A stretch of 64,000 nucleotides of DNA from Hansschlegelia zhihuaiae (GTDB lineage Bacteria; Pseudomonadota; Alphaproteobacteria; Rhizobiales; Methylopilaceae), in NCBI RefSeq assembly GCF_004103825.1, contig NZ_RYFI01000019.1, positions 18,015 through 82,014 on the forward strand. The letters run 5' to 3'. Below are positions 44,726 to 55,845 of the stretch, piece after piece (position 1 is the first letter of the stretch; the number at the start of each line of letters is the position of its first letter). The position numbers were made by a program, and so were the translations under genes. The notes beneath the pieces were generated by a model. The model did not search any database, was not told the DNA's origin, and was given only the letters and a program-made list of their open reading frames with translations.

Positions 44726-46160
44726 GACGCCGCTCGTCCTTGTCGGCCGTCAGGGCAACCGGCGCGTCGTCACAGCAGCGGACCTCGCGGCGCAGAGCAT
44801 GGGCGTGCGGGTCGGCATGCCCGCCACGAAGGCCCAGGTGCTGGTCCAGGGCCTGCTCGTTAAGGACGCCGATCCACGAGCCGACGCCGAGGCTCTCGAA
44901 CGACTGGCGGTCTGGGCGCTGCGCTTCTCGCCGATCGTGACAGTCGATCCGCCAGACGGGATCGTCATCGATACGACCGGCGCCGATCATCTCCATGGCG
45001 GCGAGACCGCGATGCTCGAAGGCCTCATCGGGCGGCTCGCCATGTCGGGCGTCACGGCGCAGGCCGCGGTCGCTGACAGCTGGGGCGCGGCGCATGCGCT
45101 GGCCCGCCACGTCGCGCGACCAGCAGCCGTGGCACCTTCGGATCACGGCGCGGCGGTCCTGCGCGACCTGCCGCTCGAAGCCCTTCGGATCGCGCCTCAG
45201 GTCACAGCCGCGCTGCGGACGCTCGGCTTCGATCGCATCGGCGAGCTCCTTGCGCAGCCCCGGGCGCCGCTGACTTTACGGTTTGGCCCGGAGCTTGGCC
45301 GCCGTATCGACCAGGCGGTTGGCGACGCGGCCGAGCTGATCGAGTCGGTGCGGCCGGCCGACCTGATCGAGGTCCGTCGCGCCTTCGCCGAGCCGATTGG
45401 CGCGCCGGAGACCATCGCCCGCTACATCAGCAAGCTAGTGGCGGAGCTTTGCGAGAGACTCGAGGCAGGTGGCCTTGGCGCCCGGCGGCTCGACCTCATC
45501 TGCCGCCGGGTCGACAACGACGTCCAAGCTGTGCGCGTCGGCATGGCGACGCCGGTCCGCGACGTGAAGCGCATGACGCGGCTGCTCTGCGACAAGATCG
45601 AGACCATCGCGCCGGGCTTCGGCATCGAGATGATGACGCTTGCCGCCACCCTCGCGGAGCCCTTCGGGCGCAGGCAGATGGCGAGCTTGCTGATCGAGGA
45701 GACGGCAGCCGACGTCTCCGATCTCGTCGACACGCTGATGAACCGGGTCGGCGAGCGCGCGATCTACCGGATGGCGCCTGTCGCGAGCGACGTTCCCGAG
45801 CGGTCAGTCTGCCGGGTGCCCGCCATGGCGGCAGACAGCGGTACAGGCTGGCCCGGTCACTGGCCTCGGCCGTCCCGATTGCTCGCTCATCCCGAGCCCG
45901 TCGAGACTGTCGCGCTACTGCCCGATCATCCGCCCGTCAGCTTCACCTGGCGCGGCGTCCGCCGGCGCGTACAGCGCGCCGACGGACCGGAACGCGTGTT
46001 CGGCGAGTGGTGGAAGCGTGACGCCGAGCTCGTGGCCGTCCGCGACTATTTTCGGGTCGAGGACGATGCCGGCGAGCGCTACTGGCTCTACCGGGCCGGC
46101 GACGGCGAGGACGCGACAACCGGATCGCACCGCTGGTTCGTCCACGGCGTGTTCGGATGA
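44640..46160 (+). CDS. imuB: ImuB, inactive Y-family polymerase-like adaptor
   Basis: A 506-residue Y-family-like protein ([51 protein letters not shown]). ImuB proteins lack a working polymerase site and act as the hub that links DnaE2, ImuA and the beta clamp. A clear clamp-binding pentapeptide could not be located with confidence. Its start lies inside imuA and its stop overlaps the dnaE2 ATG by 4 bases. Confidence 0.92.
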   Translation: MARVVSLFLPTWPTDRFRRQAGYVAPPAETPLVLVGRQGNRRVVTAADLAAQSMGVRVGMPATKAQVLVQGLLVKDADPRADAEALERLAVWALRFSPIVTVDPPDGIVIDTTGADHLHGGETAMLEGLIGRLAMSGVTAQAAVADSWGAAHALARHVARPAAVAPSDHGAAVLRDLPLEALRIAPQVTAALRTLGFDRIGELLAQPRAPLTLRFGPELGRRIDQAVGDAAELIESVRPADLIEVRRAFAEPIGAPETIARYISKLVAELCERLEAGGLGARRLDLICRRVDNDVQAVRVGMATPVRDVKRMTRLLCDKIETIAPGFGIEMMTLAATLAEPFGRRQMASLLIEETAADVSDLVDTLMNRVGERAIYRMAPVASDVPERSVCRVPAMAADSGTGWPGHWPRPSRLLAHPEPVETVALLPDHPPVSFTWRGVRRRVQRADGPERVFGEWWKRDAELVAVRDYFRVEDDAGERYWLYRAGDGEDATTGSHRWFVHGVFG

Positions 46161-49100
46161 GCGGCCCGCGCTACGCCGAGCTCCAGGTCACCTCGCACTT
46201 CTCGTTTCTGCGCGGCGCCTCGTCCTGCGAAGAACTCTTCTCGCAGGCGGCGGTCTGCGGGATCGAGGCGCTCGCGGTCGTCGACCGAAACTCGCTCGCC
46301 GGGATCGTCCGCGCCCATGAGGCGGCGAAGGTCACGGGCGTGCGGCTCGTCGTCGGCTGCCGCCTCGATCTCGTCGACGGCGTGTCGGTGCTGGTCTATC
46401 CGACCGACCGGGCGGCCTACTCGCAGCTGTGCCGCCTGCTCTCGCTTGGCAAGAAGCGCGGCGGGAAGGCGAGGTGCCGGCTCCAGTGGCAGGATCTCGT
46501 CACCTATGGCGAGGGGCTACTCGCCGTTCTCGTGCCGGATCTTGCTGATGAAGACTGCGCCTTTCGTCTTCGCCGGCTACGCGACGCCTTTGGTGACCGC
46601 TCCTATCTCGCGCTGACCCTTCGACGCCGACCGAATGACCAGCTTCGGCTGCACGAGCTGTCGAATCTGGCGACCCAAATGCGCGTCGCGACCGTCGTGA
46701 CCAACGACGTGCTGTTCCACGAACCCTCGCGCCGCATGCTGCAGGACGTCGTCACCTGCATCCGGCACACCGTCACGATTGATGCCTTGGGCGATCGGCG
46801 GGAGCGCCACGCCGATCGCTACGTAAAACAGCCCGAGGAGATGCATAGGCTGTTCGGCCGCTATCCGGAAGCGCTCGCCCGCACGCTGCAGATCGTCGAT
46901 CGCTGCCGCTTCAGCCTGGACGAGCTCGCCTACCAGTATCCGGAGGAACGCGACGACCCGACGCTGACCCCGCAGGAGACACTAGCGAAGCTAACCTGGG
47001 AGGGCGCCGCGGAGCGCTATCCGGAAGGTCTGCCCAAAAGCGTCCGCGCGGCGCTCCAGCACGAGCTGACCCTGATCGAGAAGCTCAGCTACGCGCCGTA
47101 CTTCCTGACCGTGAACGCGATCGTCCGCTTCGCCCGGTCGAGGGACATCCTCTGCCAGGGCCGCGGCTCGGCCGCAAATTCCGCCGTCTGCTTCGTGCTC
47201 GGGATCACTTCGATCGACCCGGGCCGGAACGACTTGTTGTTCGAGCGCTTCGTCTCGGAGGAGCGCCGCGAGCCGCCTGACATCGACGTCGACTTCGAGC
47301 ACGAGCGGCGTGAGATCGTCATGCAGTGGGTGTTTGAAACCTACGGCCGCGACCATGCGGCCCTGTGTTCGACAGTCATCCGCTATCGCGCCAAGGGCGC
47401 GCTCCGCGACGTCGGCAAGGCGCTGGGCCTGCCCGACGACCTGATCGGCGCGCTGTCGGGGCAGCTCTGGTCCTGGTCGGAGCAAGGGGTCGAACAGCGC
47501 CATGTCGAGGAGCTGAACCTCAACCTCACCGACCGCCGGCTACGGCTGACGCTTGACCTCGCACGCCAGCTCATGGGCGCGCCGCGGCACCTGAGCCAGC
47601 ATCCGGGCGGTTTCGTGTTGACCCATGATCGTCTCGACGACCTCGTGCCGATCGAGCCGGCCGCCATGGCCGATCGCCAGGTGATCGAGTGGGACAAGGA
47701 CGACATCGATGCGCTGAAGTTCATGAAGGTCGACGTGCTCGCGCTCGGCATGCTGACCTGCATGAAGAAGGGGCTCGATCTTCTCGCCGAGCACAAGGGC
47801 GCGACTTACGACCTCGCGACCATCCCAGCGGAGGACCCGCGCACCTACGCGATGATCCGCAAGGCTGACACGCTCGGCACCTTCCAGATCGAGAGCCGCG
47901 CGCAGATGTCGATGCTGCCGCGGCTGAAACCGAGGACCTATTACGACCTCGTCGTGCAGGTCGCGATCGTCCGCCCCGGTCCGATCCAAGGCGACATGGT
48001 CCATCCCTATCTTCGAAGGCGGGAAGGGCTCGAGCCGGTTCACTTCCCAAAGCCTGAGCTCGAGAAGGTGCTGGGCAAGACGCTTGGCGTGCCGCTCTTC
48101 CAGGAGCAGGCGATGCGGGTCGCGATCGAATGCGCGGGGTTCACCCCAGGCGAAGCCGACATGCTCCGGAAAAGCATGGCGACGTTCAAATTCACGGGCG
48201 GCGTCTCGAAGTTCAAGGAGAAGCTGGTCGCTGGCATGGTGGCGAACGGCTACGAGGCCGAGTTCGCCGAACGCACCTTCAAGCAGCTCGAAGGCTTCGG
48301 TTCGTACGGCTTCCCGGAGAGCCACGCGGCGTCCTTCGCGCTGATCGCCTACGCCTCGGCCTGGCTGAAGTGCTGGCATCCGGATGTGTTCTGCGCCGCG
48401 CTGCTGAACTCTCAGCCGATGGGGTTCTACGCGCCTGCCCAGATCGTCCGGGACGCCAGAGATCATGGCGTCAAAATCCTGCCGGTGTGCGCCAACGCTT
48501 CAAGATGGGACTGCACGCTTGAGCCGATGGACGACGAGGCCCGGTTCGCGGTCAGGCTCGGCCTGCGAATGACCAAGGGACTCTCCAACGCTTATGCGGC
48601 TGCAATCGTCGCGGCGCGTGGCGACCGGCCGTTCGTGTCAATGGACGATCTGTGGCGTCGCTCCGGCGTGCCCGTCATGGCGCTGACTCAGATTGCCGAG
48701 GCCGACGGCTTCCGTCCGGCGTTCGGACTGGCTCGCCGAGAAGCGCTCTGGGCGATCCGGGGGCTGCGCGACGAACCGCTTCCGCTATTCGCAGCGGCCT
48801 CGGCGCGAGAGAACGAAATCGTGCCGGAGGTTGAGGAACCGGCCGTCACGCTGCGACCTATGACGGCCGGCGGCGAGGTCGTTGAGGACTACCGCCATGT
48901 CAGCCTGTCGCTGCGCGCCCATCCCGTTGCGTTCCTGCGCCAGGAACTGACGCGGCGCCGGATGGTGACGTGTCTCGAAGCCATGGAGGCGCGCGACCGG
49001 CGATGGCTGGAGATCGCGGGCGTCGTGCTGGTCCGCCAGCGTCCCGGCAGCGCCAAAGGCGTCATGTTCATCACGCTCGAGGACGAGAGCGGAGTGGCGA

Positions 49101-49426
49101 ACCTCGTCGTCTGGCCGAGCGTGTTCGAAAAGAACCGCAGGACGATCCTGTCCGCGGGCATGATCGCGGTCTACGGGCGGGTGCAGCGCGAGGGCGAGGT
49201 GGTTCATCTCGTTGCCCAGCGCCTGACGAACCTGTCGGCGGAGCTTGCAAGCGTCGGCGAGCGGGACGGTGAGTTCCCGCTGCCGCACGGACGCGGCGAC
49301 GAGGTGCATCGCGGCTCGACCCCGGATCCGAGGGGCCAACGTTCGACGGGGCTTCGGCCGCGCGACATCTACGTCCCGGACCTGCACCTCGACACGATCA
49401 AGGTGAAGACGCGGGACTTTCGCTAG
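46157..49426 (+). CDS. dnaE2: Error-prone DNA polymerase III alpha subunit DnaE2
   Basis: 1089 residues. An N-terminal PHP domain starts [18 protein letters not shown]. The C-family palm carries the catalytic aspartates in [14 protein letters not shown] and a third in [11 protein letters not shown]. The segment [17 protein letters not shown] is typical of the family. An OB-fold lies near residues 950-1040 ([20 protein letters not shown]). The length is typical for DnaE2. It performs translesion synthesis with ImuA and ImuB after SOS induction and is the last gene of the operon. Confidence 0.95.
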   Translation: MSGPRYAELQVTSHFSFLRGASSCEELFSQAAVCGIEALAVVDRNSLAGIVRAHEAAKVTGVRLVVGCRLDLVDGVSVLVYPTDRAAYSQLCRLLSLGKKRGGKARCRLQWQDLVTYGEGLLAVLVPDLADEDCAFRLRRLRDAFGDRSYLALTLRRRPNDQLRLHELSNLATQMRVATVVTNDVLFHEPSRRMLQDVVTCIRHTVTIDALGDRRERHADRYVKQPEEMHRLFGRYPEALARTLQIVDRCRFSLDELAYQYPEERDDPTLTPQETLAKLTWEGAAERYPEGLPKSVRAALQHELTLIEKLSYAPYFLTVNAIVRFARSRDILCQGRGSAANSAVCFVLGITSIDPGRNDLLFERFVSEERREPPDIDVDFEHERREIVMQWVFETYGRDHAALCSTVIRYRAKGALRDVGKALGLPDDLIGALSGQLWSWSEQGVEQRHVEELNLNLTDRRLRLTLDLARQLMGAPRHLSQHPGGFVLTHDRLDDLVPIEPAAMADRQVIEWDKDDIDALKFMKVDVLALGMLTCMKKGLDLLAEHKGATYDLATIPAEDPRTYAMIRKADTLGTFQIESRAQMSMLPRLKPRTYYDLVVQVAIVRPGPIQGDMVHPYLRRREGLEPVHFPKPELEKVLGKTLGVPLFQEQAMRVAIECAGFTPGEADMLRKSMATFKFTGGVSKFKEKLVAGMVANGYEAEFAERTFKQLEGFGSYGFPESHAASFALIAYASAWLKCWHPDVFCAALLNSQPMGFYAPAQIVRDARDHGVKILPVCANASRWDCTLEPMDDEARFAVRLGLRMTKGLSNAYAAAIVAARGDRPFVSMDDLWRRSGVPVMALTQIAEADGFRPAFGLARREALWAIRGLRDEPLPLFAAASARENEIVPEVEEPAVTLRPMTAGGEVVEDYRHVSLSLRAHPVAFLRQELTRRRMVTCLEAMEARDRRWLEIAGVVLVRQRPGSAKGVMFITLEDESGVANLVVWPSVFEKNRRTILSAGMIAVYGRVQREGEVVHLVAQRLTNLSAELASVGERDGEFPLPHGRGDEVHRGSTPDPRGQRSTGLRPRDIYVPDLHLDTIKVKTRDFR

Positions 49427-49653
49427 AACATCACCGGGTCGCGATACGCCGACTTGTGTTGGCGGTCTCCAGTCTCTTTGACGACGGCCTGATCGGAGTC
49501 GCGGGCAGGCGCGGCGAAGCGCGATCGTTTTCGGCGGCGATCGTCAGAAGGGTGTTGTGGTTCTCCACGATTACACCGAACATCTAAAGAATAGGACGAA
49601 CCCGCGCCTGGCAGCCCGGTCTAGTCCGCCCTGACCATGACGAGCGTTCCCAG

Positions 49654-52600
49654 ATGATTTTGGACGATCGCAGAGGCGCATCCGCGCCCGCGCAAGCAGA
49701 CGTGCGCTTTGACCCGAGAGGCTGGGACGCCACTCCGGAGGCTGTCGCGGCGCGTGAGCAGGCTCAGCACATGATCCGCGTCCTCACGGACGTGCAGCGC
49801 GACGTCTACGTCAGCAACCGCTGGTTCTACAAAGACGTCGGCGTCCAGATGCACAATCTCGGCTGGCCGGTGTTCCCGCAGACGCGTGACAGAGACAGCC
49901 GTCGGCCGTTCCGCGCGCAGCCGTCCGAATATCGGGACGCACTTCCGTCGCGATGGAAGGTGGAGGAGTGGACCGCCAAGGCCGGGTACGAGCACAACCT
50001 TGCGCTGGCGCTTGGCGGCTCCTCGTCGCTCAGTGCGATCGCGATCGATGTCGATATCTCGGACGCGACCTTGTCGGCCGAAGTCATGCGGATCGTGTTC
50101 AAAACGCTCGGATTCACGCCGTTCGCGCGTATTGGTTCCTCGCCCAAGGTCGCTTTGGTCTACCGCTTGGACGAGCCAACCCGCCAGGGCGACGAGGCCT
50201 TCGCGACGATCGAGCTCCCCAAGGGAGAAGAGGGCAAGCGCGAGGTCGAGTTCCTTGGATTTGGTAAGGTCTTGACGCTCTACGGCTGGCATCATCGGTG
50301 GGGTTCGAAGATCGTCTGGTGGCGTGATCTCTCTGACGCACGTCCCGAGGATCTGCCGGTCATCACCCGCTCGCAGCTCCAGCGGCTTAGGTATGAGATC
50401 CAGCGCCGCTTCACCGACCTCTCGGTCGCGAAGATCGCTGCGGCGCCTGTGGAGCTTTCCGACGTCCGGATCGACAATGTCCGCCTGCCGTCGATGCCGA
50501 AGGCGGGCGAGAAGGCGAGGGAAGGCCGCGAGAGCCTCCTCCATGGCATCGTCTGGAACCTGGTTCGCGCCAATCCCTCGTCGAACTACGAGGAGGGCGA
50601 CAAGGCGAGCCTGCTCAAGGCCGCGATCGCGACGTTCGGCGAGCATGCCGAGATGAGCGGGCGCTTCGGCGGGCAAGGGCTCGTGACCGAGATCACCGAG
50701 CGCCTCAACCGTTTCTGCCCGATGATGGAGCGAGGCGAGATCAGTCCGCTGCGCGGCTCAATGCCGACGCCGACATCGCCTGCTCCCAAGGCTCCTGCGG
50801 CGCCGGTTGTGGACCGTTTCCGCGACGAGAGCGGCGCGTTCTCGCGCCTCAACTCAAAGCCGTTCGTTTCCCCGGCGTGGAAAGGCATCCAGAAGGTCTT
50901 GGCCGTCGAAAAGTCTCCCGAGCAGGTCGCGAAGGACCGCGAGGAGCGCAAGCTCCTCACCCAGGATCAGCGCGAGGCCGGATACAAGCGGATCGGCCGC
51001 GCGATCGACAAGGTCAATGGCGACTTCTGGGAGGCCGTTCGCGACGCTTCCGAGAGCAAGCAGGGGTCAGAGCACGCAGTAATTCTGCGGGTGCCGCCGG
51101 GGTCGGGGAAGACCAGCCAGTCGGCGCGCTACGCCGCCCAGGCGGTCGACGTCATGAACACGCTGTTCGCCAAGCCGCTCGAGTACGGCTTCGTCGCCTT
51201 CATGCTCCCCGACTACAATGTGCTCGAGGAGGTCGTGGAGAAGGTCGCTGCGGTGTGCCGCGAGGACGGGTCTCCGCTCGCCGCCATCATTCGTCACAAC
51301 CAGCCAATGCCGGATCTCACCGACCGCGTCGCCGTCATGGTGCCCGTCGGAAAGGGCCGTACAGCCTGCATGCGCAAGGCCGAGATGGAGGCGCTCGAGG
51401 CGGCGGACATCTCAGGCTCCGGCTTGTGCGAAGCCAATGTCGAGATTCCGTCTTACCGGCGCGCCGACAATGGACCGAAGACCGAGAGGATCCAGTGCAC
51501 GTTCATGCTCGATGGCTGCGAGTTCTTCGAGCAGCACCGTCGCATCAAGCATGCGCAGATCGTCTTCATGGTCAGCCAGATGGAGACCGTCGCTGGCAAG
51601 TGGCTCTGGGAACGCTGCGTCGGTCGCATCGTGGACGAGGATACGACGACGAGCCTCGCCAAGAGCTACGTCAGCTTCGATGTGGACCGGGCGAACGCCG
51701 TCCGTCACGGACGCCCGACCAAGGCGCAGGCCGATGCCGGCTACGACGACGACTTCCCGACGATGGCGCGCGAGGCGCTGCTCCCGAAGATCGTCGCGGA
51801 GATCAAGGCCGGCCGCTGCCCGTCCTATTTCGTGAAGCACTGGCATGATGGCCTGAACACCGACGGACCGACGATGCTCGGGCTGGCGTTGTCGGCAGTG
51901 CGCCGCGACGACCCAAGCCAGCTCAAGATCCACCCGAAGATCTCGGCTGCAGACCTCCAGAAGATCATCGATGCCCCGAGAAAGTCGCCCGGCGCTTCGG
52001 CCGAGCGCGAGCTCCTGAAGATCGTTGAGGATCGTCTCGAGAGCTATGACCTGAACACCCCGCGCCGCCCACTGGACGCTCGCCTACAATACGTGCTCTC
52101 CGAGTATGCCGGCTCCGAATTCCGCGGACAAAAGCTGTGGGGCGTTCGCGTCTCCAAGCGCTTGAAGTCGAAGTTCACAGGCCACCCGCTGCTCGTCCTC
52201 GACGCCAGCGCGAGCAAGCGCCGGGTGGACAAGGTGTACAACGTGAACGCGAAGGTCGTGTCCGAGACCGTCGCGCCGCACTTGCGTGTTCTGATGGACC
52301 CGACCCGCACCTATTCTGTCGCCTCGTTCAAGCCCGGTCCGGACGCGCCGCCGGAGCAGATCAGGTCCGCGCGTCTCTTGATCGACAAGGTCCGCCGCAT
52401 CATCGCCCTCGAGGCCGCTGAGCGCCCTTGGAGCCGCATCCTTGTCGTCCTCCCGAAGGCAATCGAAGAGGTGATCAACAGCCCGTTCTGGAGAGCTCCG
52501 GAGAACGTTTGCTGGCTGCATTACGGCGCTGTGCGCGGCCGCGATTTCGCGAAGGGTTACGCCTCGGTGATCACCGTCGGCCGCCAACAGATGGGCATCG

Positions 52601-53451
52601 GCTCGAACGACGCGAGCGCATGCGCTTTCGGCTGTGACGACATCAAGCCGATCACACCCTTCGACCTGCGCGGCGATGGTCTCACCGCCGATGAGAAGCC
52701 GCTTATGCGGCCGACGGTGGTGAAGACCTGGGCCATGCGGTCCGGCGAAGACGTCCAGGCCAGCGTTCCTTCGTTTGAGCTCGGGACGTTCCACCACGAG
52801 ATCGACGACGCCGCACGCGAGCAGGAGGTCTACCAGGCCGCCTTCCGCCCCCGTCCGATCTACTCCGACGCCGCGAGCGCTCCGGCCCGCTGGATCTGCC
52901 TCGGACCGTGGGTGCCCTGCGATATCGTCGTGGACGCCATCCAGTCGCTCGACGTCATGATCGCCAATGCCGACCAGGCTGAGTCCGCCCGCGGCGCGGG
53001 CCTGCTCACCTACGGCGGCCTGTTCGAGCACCGGGACTCCAGCCTCAAGGGTCGCGAGCCTCTCCCGGCGCCGGACGTCCGCGGCGAGAACGAGGCGCTG
53101 CTCAAGGCAGCGCGGGAGGCTTTTCCGGATCGCACGGACGCCAAGGCCTTGGTCCTGCTCCGTCGCCGCAGGAAGCGGGTCGAGGACTGGGGCCCGTATC
53201 TTGCCCCCTGCGAGATCGAGATCGTCGCCACGGCCGACGAGGAGCGCGATCGCGCGGCGCTCAAGGCGATCTACGCGAGCATCGTGGCCGTCTTTGGGGA
53301 CGAAAACGTTGCGCCGCTCGAAGAAAACCTAGGGCCGATCGCTGAGCCCGCTCGCCCTATGAACGAGGTTGTGGCACCCGCGACACCACCGTCGCCGCTG
53401 GTCCTAACCTGCAAGGTCAGGCGCGTGATGCCGATGTCGATCACGGCTTAG
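49654..53451 (+). CDS. PrimPol-helicase-like replication protein
   Basis: A 1265-residue protein. The N-terminal 260 residues resemble a bifunctional primase-polymerase (AEP) domain: LALALGG then IAIDVDI (acidic pair at about residues 132 and 134) and later VEFLGFGKVLTLYGWHHR with a conserved histidine. A helicase/ATPase region follows with Walker A VPPGSGKT near residue 479 and a DExx-like IVDEDTT near 659. Such fusions serve replication of phages, satellites and integrative plasmids. No operon partner overlaps it; a possible initiator gene lies 1.3 kb downstream. The assignment is by motif only. Confidence 0.65.
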   Translation: MILDDRRGASAPAQADVRFDPRGWDATPEAVAAREQAQHMIRVLTDVQRDVYVSNRWFYKDVGVQMHNLGWPVFPQTRDRDSRRPFRAQPSEYRDALPSRWKVEEWTAKAGYEHNLALALGGSSSLSAIAIDVDISDATLSAEVMRIVFKTLGFTPFARIGSSPKVALVYRLDEPTRQGDEAFATIELPKGEEGKREVEFLGFGKVLTLYGWHHRWGSKIVWWRDLSDARPEDLPVITRSQLQRLRYEIQRRFTDLSVAKIAAAPVELSDVRIDNVRLPSMPKAGEKAREGRESLLHGIVWNLVRANPSSNYEEGDKASLLKAAIATFGEHAEMSGRFGGQGLVTEITERLNRFCPMMERGEISPLRGSMPTPTSPAPKAPAAPVVDRFRDESGAFSRLNSKPFVSPAWKGIQKVLAVEKSPEQVAKDREERKLLTQDQREAGYKRIGRAIDKVNGDFWEAVRDASESKQGSEHAVILRVPPGSGKTSQSARYAAQAVDVMNTLFAKPLEYGFVAFMLPDYNVLEEVVEKVAAVCREDGSPLAAIIRHNQPMPDLTDRVAVMVPVGKGRTACMRKAEMEALEAADISGSGLCEANVEIPSYRRADNGPKTERIQCTFMLDGCEFFEQHRRIKHAQIVFMVSQMETVAGKWLWERCVGRIVDEDTTTSLAKSYVSFDVDRANAVRHGRPTKAQADAGYDDDFPTMAREALLPKIVAEIKAGRCPSYFVKHWHDGLNTDGPTMLGLALSAVRRDDPSQLKIHPKISAADLQKIIDAPRKSPGASAERELLKIVEDRLESYDLNTPRRPLDARLQYVLSEYAGSEFRGQKLWGVRVSKRLKSKFTGHPLLVLDASASKRRVDKVYNVNAKVVSETVAPHLRVLMDPTRTYSVASFKPGPDAPPEQIRSARLLIDKVRRIIALEAAERPWSRILVVLPKAIEEVINSPFWRAPENVCWLHYGAVRGRDFAKGYASVITVGRQQMGIGSNDASACAFGCDDIKPITPFDLRGDGLTADEKPLMRPTVVKTWAMRSGEDVQASVPSFELGTFHHEIDDAAREQEVYQAAFRPRPIYSDAASAPARWICLGPWVPCDIVVDAIQSLDVMIANADQAESARGAGLLTYGGLFEHRDSSLKGREPLPAPDVRGENEALLKAAREAFPDRTDAKALVLLRRRRKRVEDWGPYLAPCEIEIVATADEERDRAALKAIYASIVAVFGDENVAPLEENLGPIAEPARPMNEVVAPATPPSPLVLTCKVRRVMPMSITA

Positions 53452-53759
53452 TCCTTGGGGCTGCGGAGAGCTCGGCTGAGATCCTGAGGTCGGTTGTGTC
53501 GGTCGCCATGCATTTAGGACGACGGCCAGCGCGGCGAACGTCCAGAACGAAAGAGCCCCGCGCGATCCAATGGACCGGCGGGGCGATGGCGCATGGTGGC
53601 GGAGCAGCGCGCGGGGCTCCTTGCCGAATCGAGGCTCCGGCCTGCCTGCTTCGCCCTGACAGACTGAGCGCTCTCGATTCTATCTGAACCGACGCATCGC
53701 ACAAGAGTCCGCCCCGCATTTCCGGCGGAATTCATGCGAATTTTGGACCGTCGCCCCCG
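53452..53759. other. Intergenic stretch, no gene seen
   Basis: Frames on both strands here are arginine- or proline-biased shadows. No hairpin terminator or repeat of note. Confidence 0.4.
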
Positions 53760-54167
53760 TTACTCCCTCACTCCGGCGCACGTGTCCCGAGACGTGACGC
53801 GGTCCGCAGTCCGAACGTTTCGGCGAGACGGCACCGGGCGCATGCGGGCCAGCACCGCAAGCCGCGCCTGCTCGGGATCGGCGCGGTCGAGGCGAGCCAG
53901 ATGCGCGGCCGCGCGGGCGCCGATCTCGACGGCGGAGATGGGCTTGCCCATGGCGGCCGCGCGCGCCTGGGGATCAGCCCCGGCCTGGTCGATCGAGGCC
54001 GCCCAGATTTCGCGCAACGCCATCACGATCGCCCGGTCGGCCTGGCCCGACGACGGCCGGCGCGCCGCGGAGATGCGATCGCGATAGGCCTGAGAGCGCC
54101 TGCGATCGCTTTCCAGCCGCGCGGCGAAACGGTCCTCGAAATTGGTGGTCTGTCTGATCCGGCCCAT
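53760..54167 (-). CDS. Hypothetical basic helical protein
   Basis: 135 residues from an ATG preceded by GGGAGACC, like other small genes of this region. The sequence (RFAARLESDRRRSQAYRDRI, QADRAIVMALREIWAASIDQ, AVEIGARAAAHLARL) is strongly helical and charged, with no membrane segment. No family is recognised. It diverges from the possible initiator gene at 54781 across a repeat-rich gap. Confidence 0.5.
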   Translation of the reverse strand: MGRIRQTTNFEDRFAARLESDRRRSQAYRDRISAARRPSSGQADRAIVMALREIWAASIDQAGADPQARAAAMGKPISAVEIGARAAAHLARLDRADPEQARLAVLARMRPVPSRRNVRTADRVTSRDTCAGVRE

Positions 54168-54264
54168 CTGCGGTCTCCCTAGGATCTCACGACCCTATCG
54201 AGAGGCCCGGAAAGTCACAAAACGTGACGCGCGCACGTGGCGCGAACCGCAGTCCGATCGAGAG

Positions 54265-54324
54265 ACAGCGCCGGCATCGCGCGAGAAACAGCGCCGGCAT
54301 CGACAGCGTCCGCAGCCGGCATCG
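54265..54324. repeat. Iteron-like direct repeats
   Basis: ACAGCGCCGGCATCG occurs at 54265-54279 and 54288-54302 (23-bp period); its CCGGCATCG core returns at 54316-54324, 22 bp on. A related pair GCATCGGCTTCCA at 54512-54524 and 54534-54546 also has a 22-bp period. Repeats spaced about two helical turns upstream of a possible initiator gene fit an iteron origin. Confidence 0.55.
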
Positions 54325-54493
54325 GGGATGAAATGCGCAGGGCCTCTGTCAGCCGCTTAAGGCCTTCAGACCTCCGCTCATGCATTCATGGCGAAGCCGC
54401 CCTCTCAGCGCGCCCAGGCTGGCCCTCATGACCATCCCGCTCGCCTCCGCTCCCCTTCACCTTCTCTTCCCGACATTCTTCCTCTTAAATCTT

Positions 54494-54640
54494 GGCCGAA
54501 GGCCCAGTCAGGCATCGGCTTCCAAAGAGGCAAGCATCGGCTTCCATGAGGAGGGGCGAAGCCCCGACCCAGCCATCTGGATTCTGACAGCTCCATGGGG
54601 GAGGCCGCAGGCCCGGAGCGGCAGCGTAGGGCCGTAGGCC
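54494..54640. repeat. Four mini-hairpins of the form GGCC-GNA-GGCC
   Basis: GGCCGAAGGCC (54494-54504), GGGGCGAAGCCCC (54553-54565), GGCCGCAGGCC (54603-54613) and GGCCGTAGGCC (54630-54640) share a 4-5-bp GC stem and a 3-base loop. They lie in the gap before the gene at 54781. The rest of 54168-54780 contains no convincing gene. Confidence 0.6.
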
Positions 54641-54780
54641 GTCAGCCGGACGCAGCCGGAATCTCGCTGTTTGGAAGCCGCTTTCAGGCCATTTATCTGC
54701 TTTCTTATAACCCCACGGCTTTCGCTTGCAGCGTTCTCCAAGACGCCTGCATAATGAGGAATTAGCAAGAACGGTATACA

Positions 54781-55827
54781 GTGAGACGACAAAAAGTGCA
54801 CGGATTTCGTTTAAGTCGTTTGAACCCGCAGCCGAGGTCGTACGAGCCCAAGCTGGAGCCCGATGAACAGCTCGAGCGGGCGATCCGATACGCCTATGGG
54901 GATGAGGCCGTCGAGCAGGCGTTGGAGCCAACCGCGCCTACGCAGGTTCGCAGGGGACGGCGCCGGCCGATCGCGCAGGGCAAGCTGGCTTCGACCATGG
55001 ACGCCGGGCGTGCGTTCAAGGTCTCGGCGGTGGTGGCGGCGAACGTTGATTTTCCAGCGCTCGAGGGGGCGGACGCGCATCGCCTCTGGACGATCCTCTC
55101 CCTCTGCACGGACGCCGTCACGCGGATCCAGCTGCTCGACCTCGAGGCGGTCTGCGGGCGGCCGTTTCGTGACCTGGACGCGTTCAGGCGGTTGATCGAG
55201 GGCTCGATCGCCTATTGCCCGTTCCTTCCGGATCTCCAGGGCGTCCAGCTGGTCGAAAACATCGTGCTGGAGGAGGGCGAGCGGAACCGGGCCTTCGTGC
55301 GCGGCAAGAGCTCCGAGATCGAGGTCACGCTCAACCAGCGGGCGATGTGGGCGCTGAAGTCCAAGCCGACCGCCGAGATCAACGCGACCGCATGGAGGCA
55401 TGTCACTGGCCGGCTGGCGGTGCGGCTCCTGGTCATGGCGGCGGGCGGAACGCGGCTGCAGAGCACGGACGCTCTGAGCCTGACGCTGGACGAGGCTGAC
55501 ATCGACCTCTACGCGCCGAACCTGGGTCGCCGGACCATGGCGCAGTTCGTCGGCGTCTACGTCAGGACCGCGATCGACACGCTTAAGACCCTGGAGCCGC
55601 AGGAGTTCGAATGGGGCTATTGGCCGATCCGCAAGGGCGCGGCGACGACCGGCGTGACAATCTACGCCTCTTCGAGCCGGTGGAAGGGCAGGAAGCGCCC
55701 GGCGACGGTGGCGGCCGCCCAAAACAAGGCCCAGAGATCCGCGGACGCAGCGTGGCGGAAACAGCGCCAAGAGCGTCTGGCGAAGGAGCGGGCCGAGCGG
55801 ATAGCGGCGCGAAAGACGGCCTCTTGA
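54781..55827 (+). CDS. Possible replication initiator
   Basis: 348 residues from a GTG start. A basic N-terminus precedes a central region with two winged-helix-like stretches (GADAHRLWTILSLCTDAVTR and INATAWRHVTGRLAVRLLVM). A lysine/arginine-rich C-terminal tail (AWRKQRQERLAKERAERIAA) could bind DNA. No definite family match. It follows a repeat-rich gap resembling an iteron origin and ends before a strong terminator, so a plasmid-type Rep role is plausible but unproven. A generic DNA-binding protein is the alternative. Confidence 0.45.
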   Translation: MRRQKVHGFRLSRLNPQPRSYEPKLEPDEQLERAIRYAYGDEAVEQALEPTAPTQVRRGRRRPIAQGKLASTMDAGRAFKVSAVVAANVDFPALEGADAHRLWTILSLCTDAVTRIQLLDLEAVCGRPFRDLDAFRRLIEGSIAYCPFLPDLQGVQLVENIVLEEGERNRAFVRGKSSEIEVTLNQRAMWALKSKPTAEINATAWRHVTGRLAVRLLVMAAGGTRLQSTDALSLTLDEADIDLYAPNLGRRTMAQFVGVYVRTAIDTLKTLEPQEFEWGYWPIRKGAATTGVTIYASSSRWKGRKRPATVAAAQNKAQRSADAAWRKQRQERLAKERAERIAARKTAS

Positions 55828-55845
55828 CTTTTCGAATCCAGGAGG

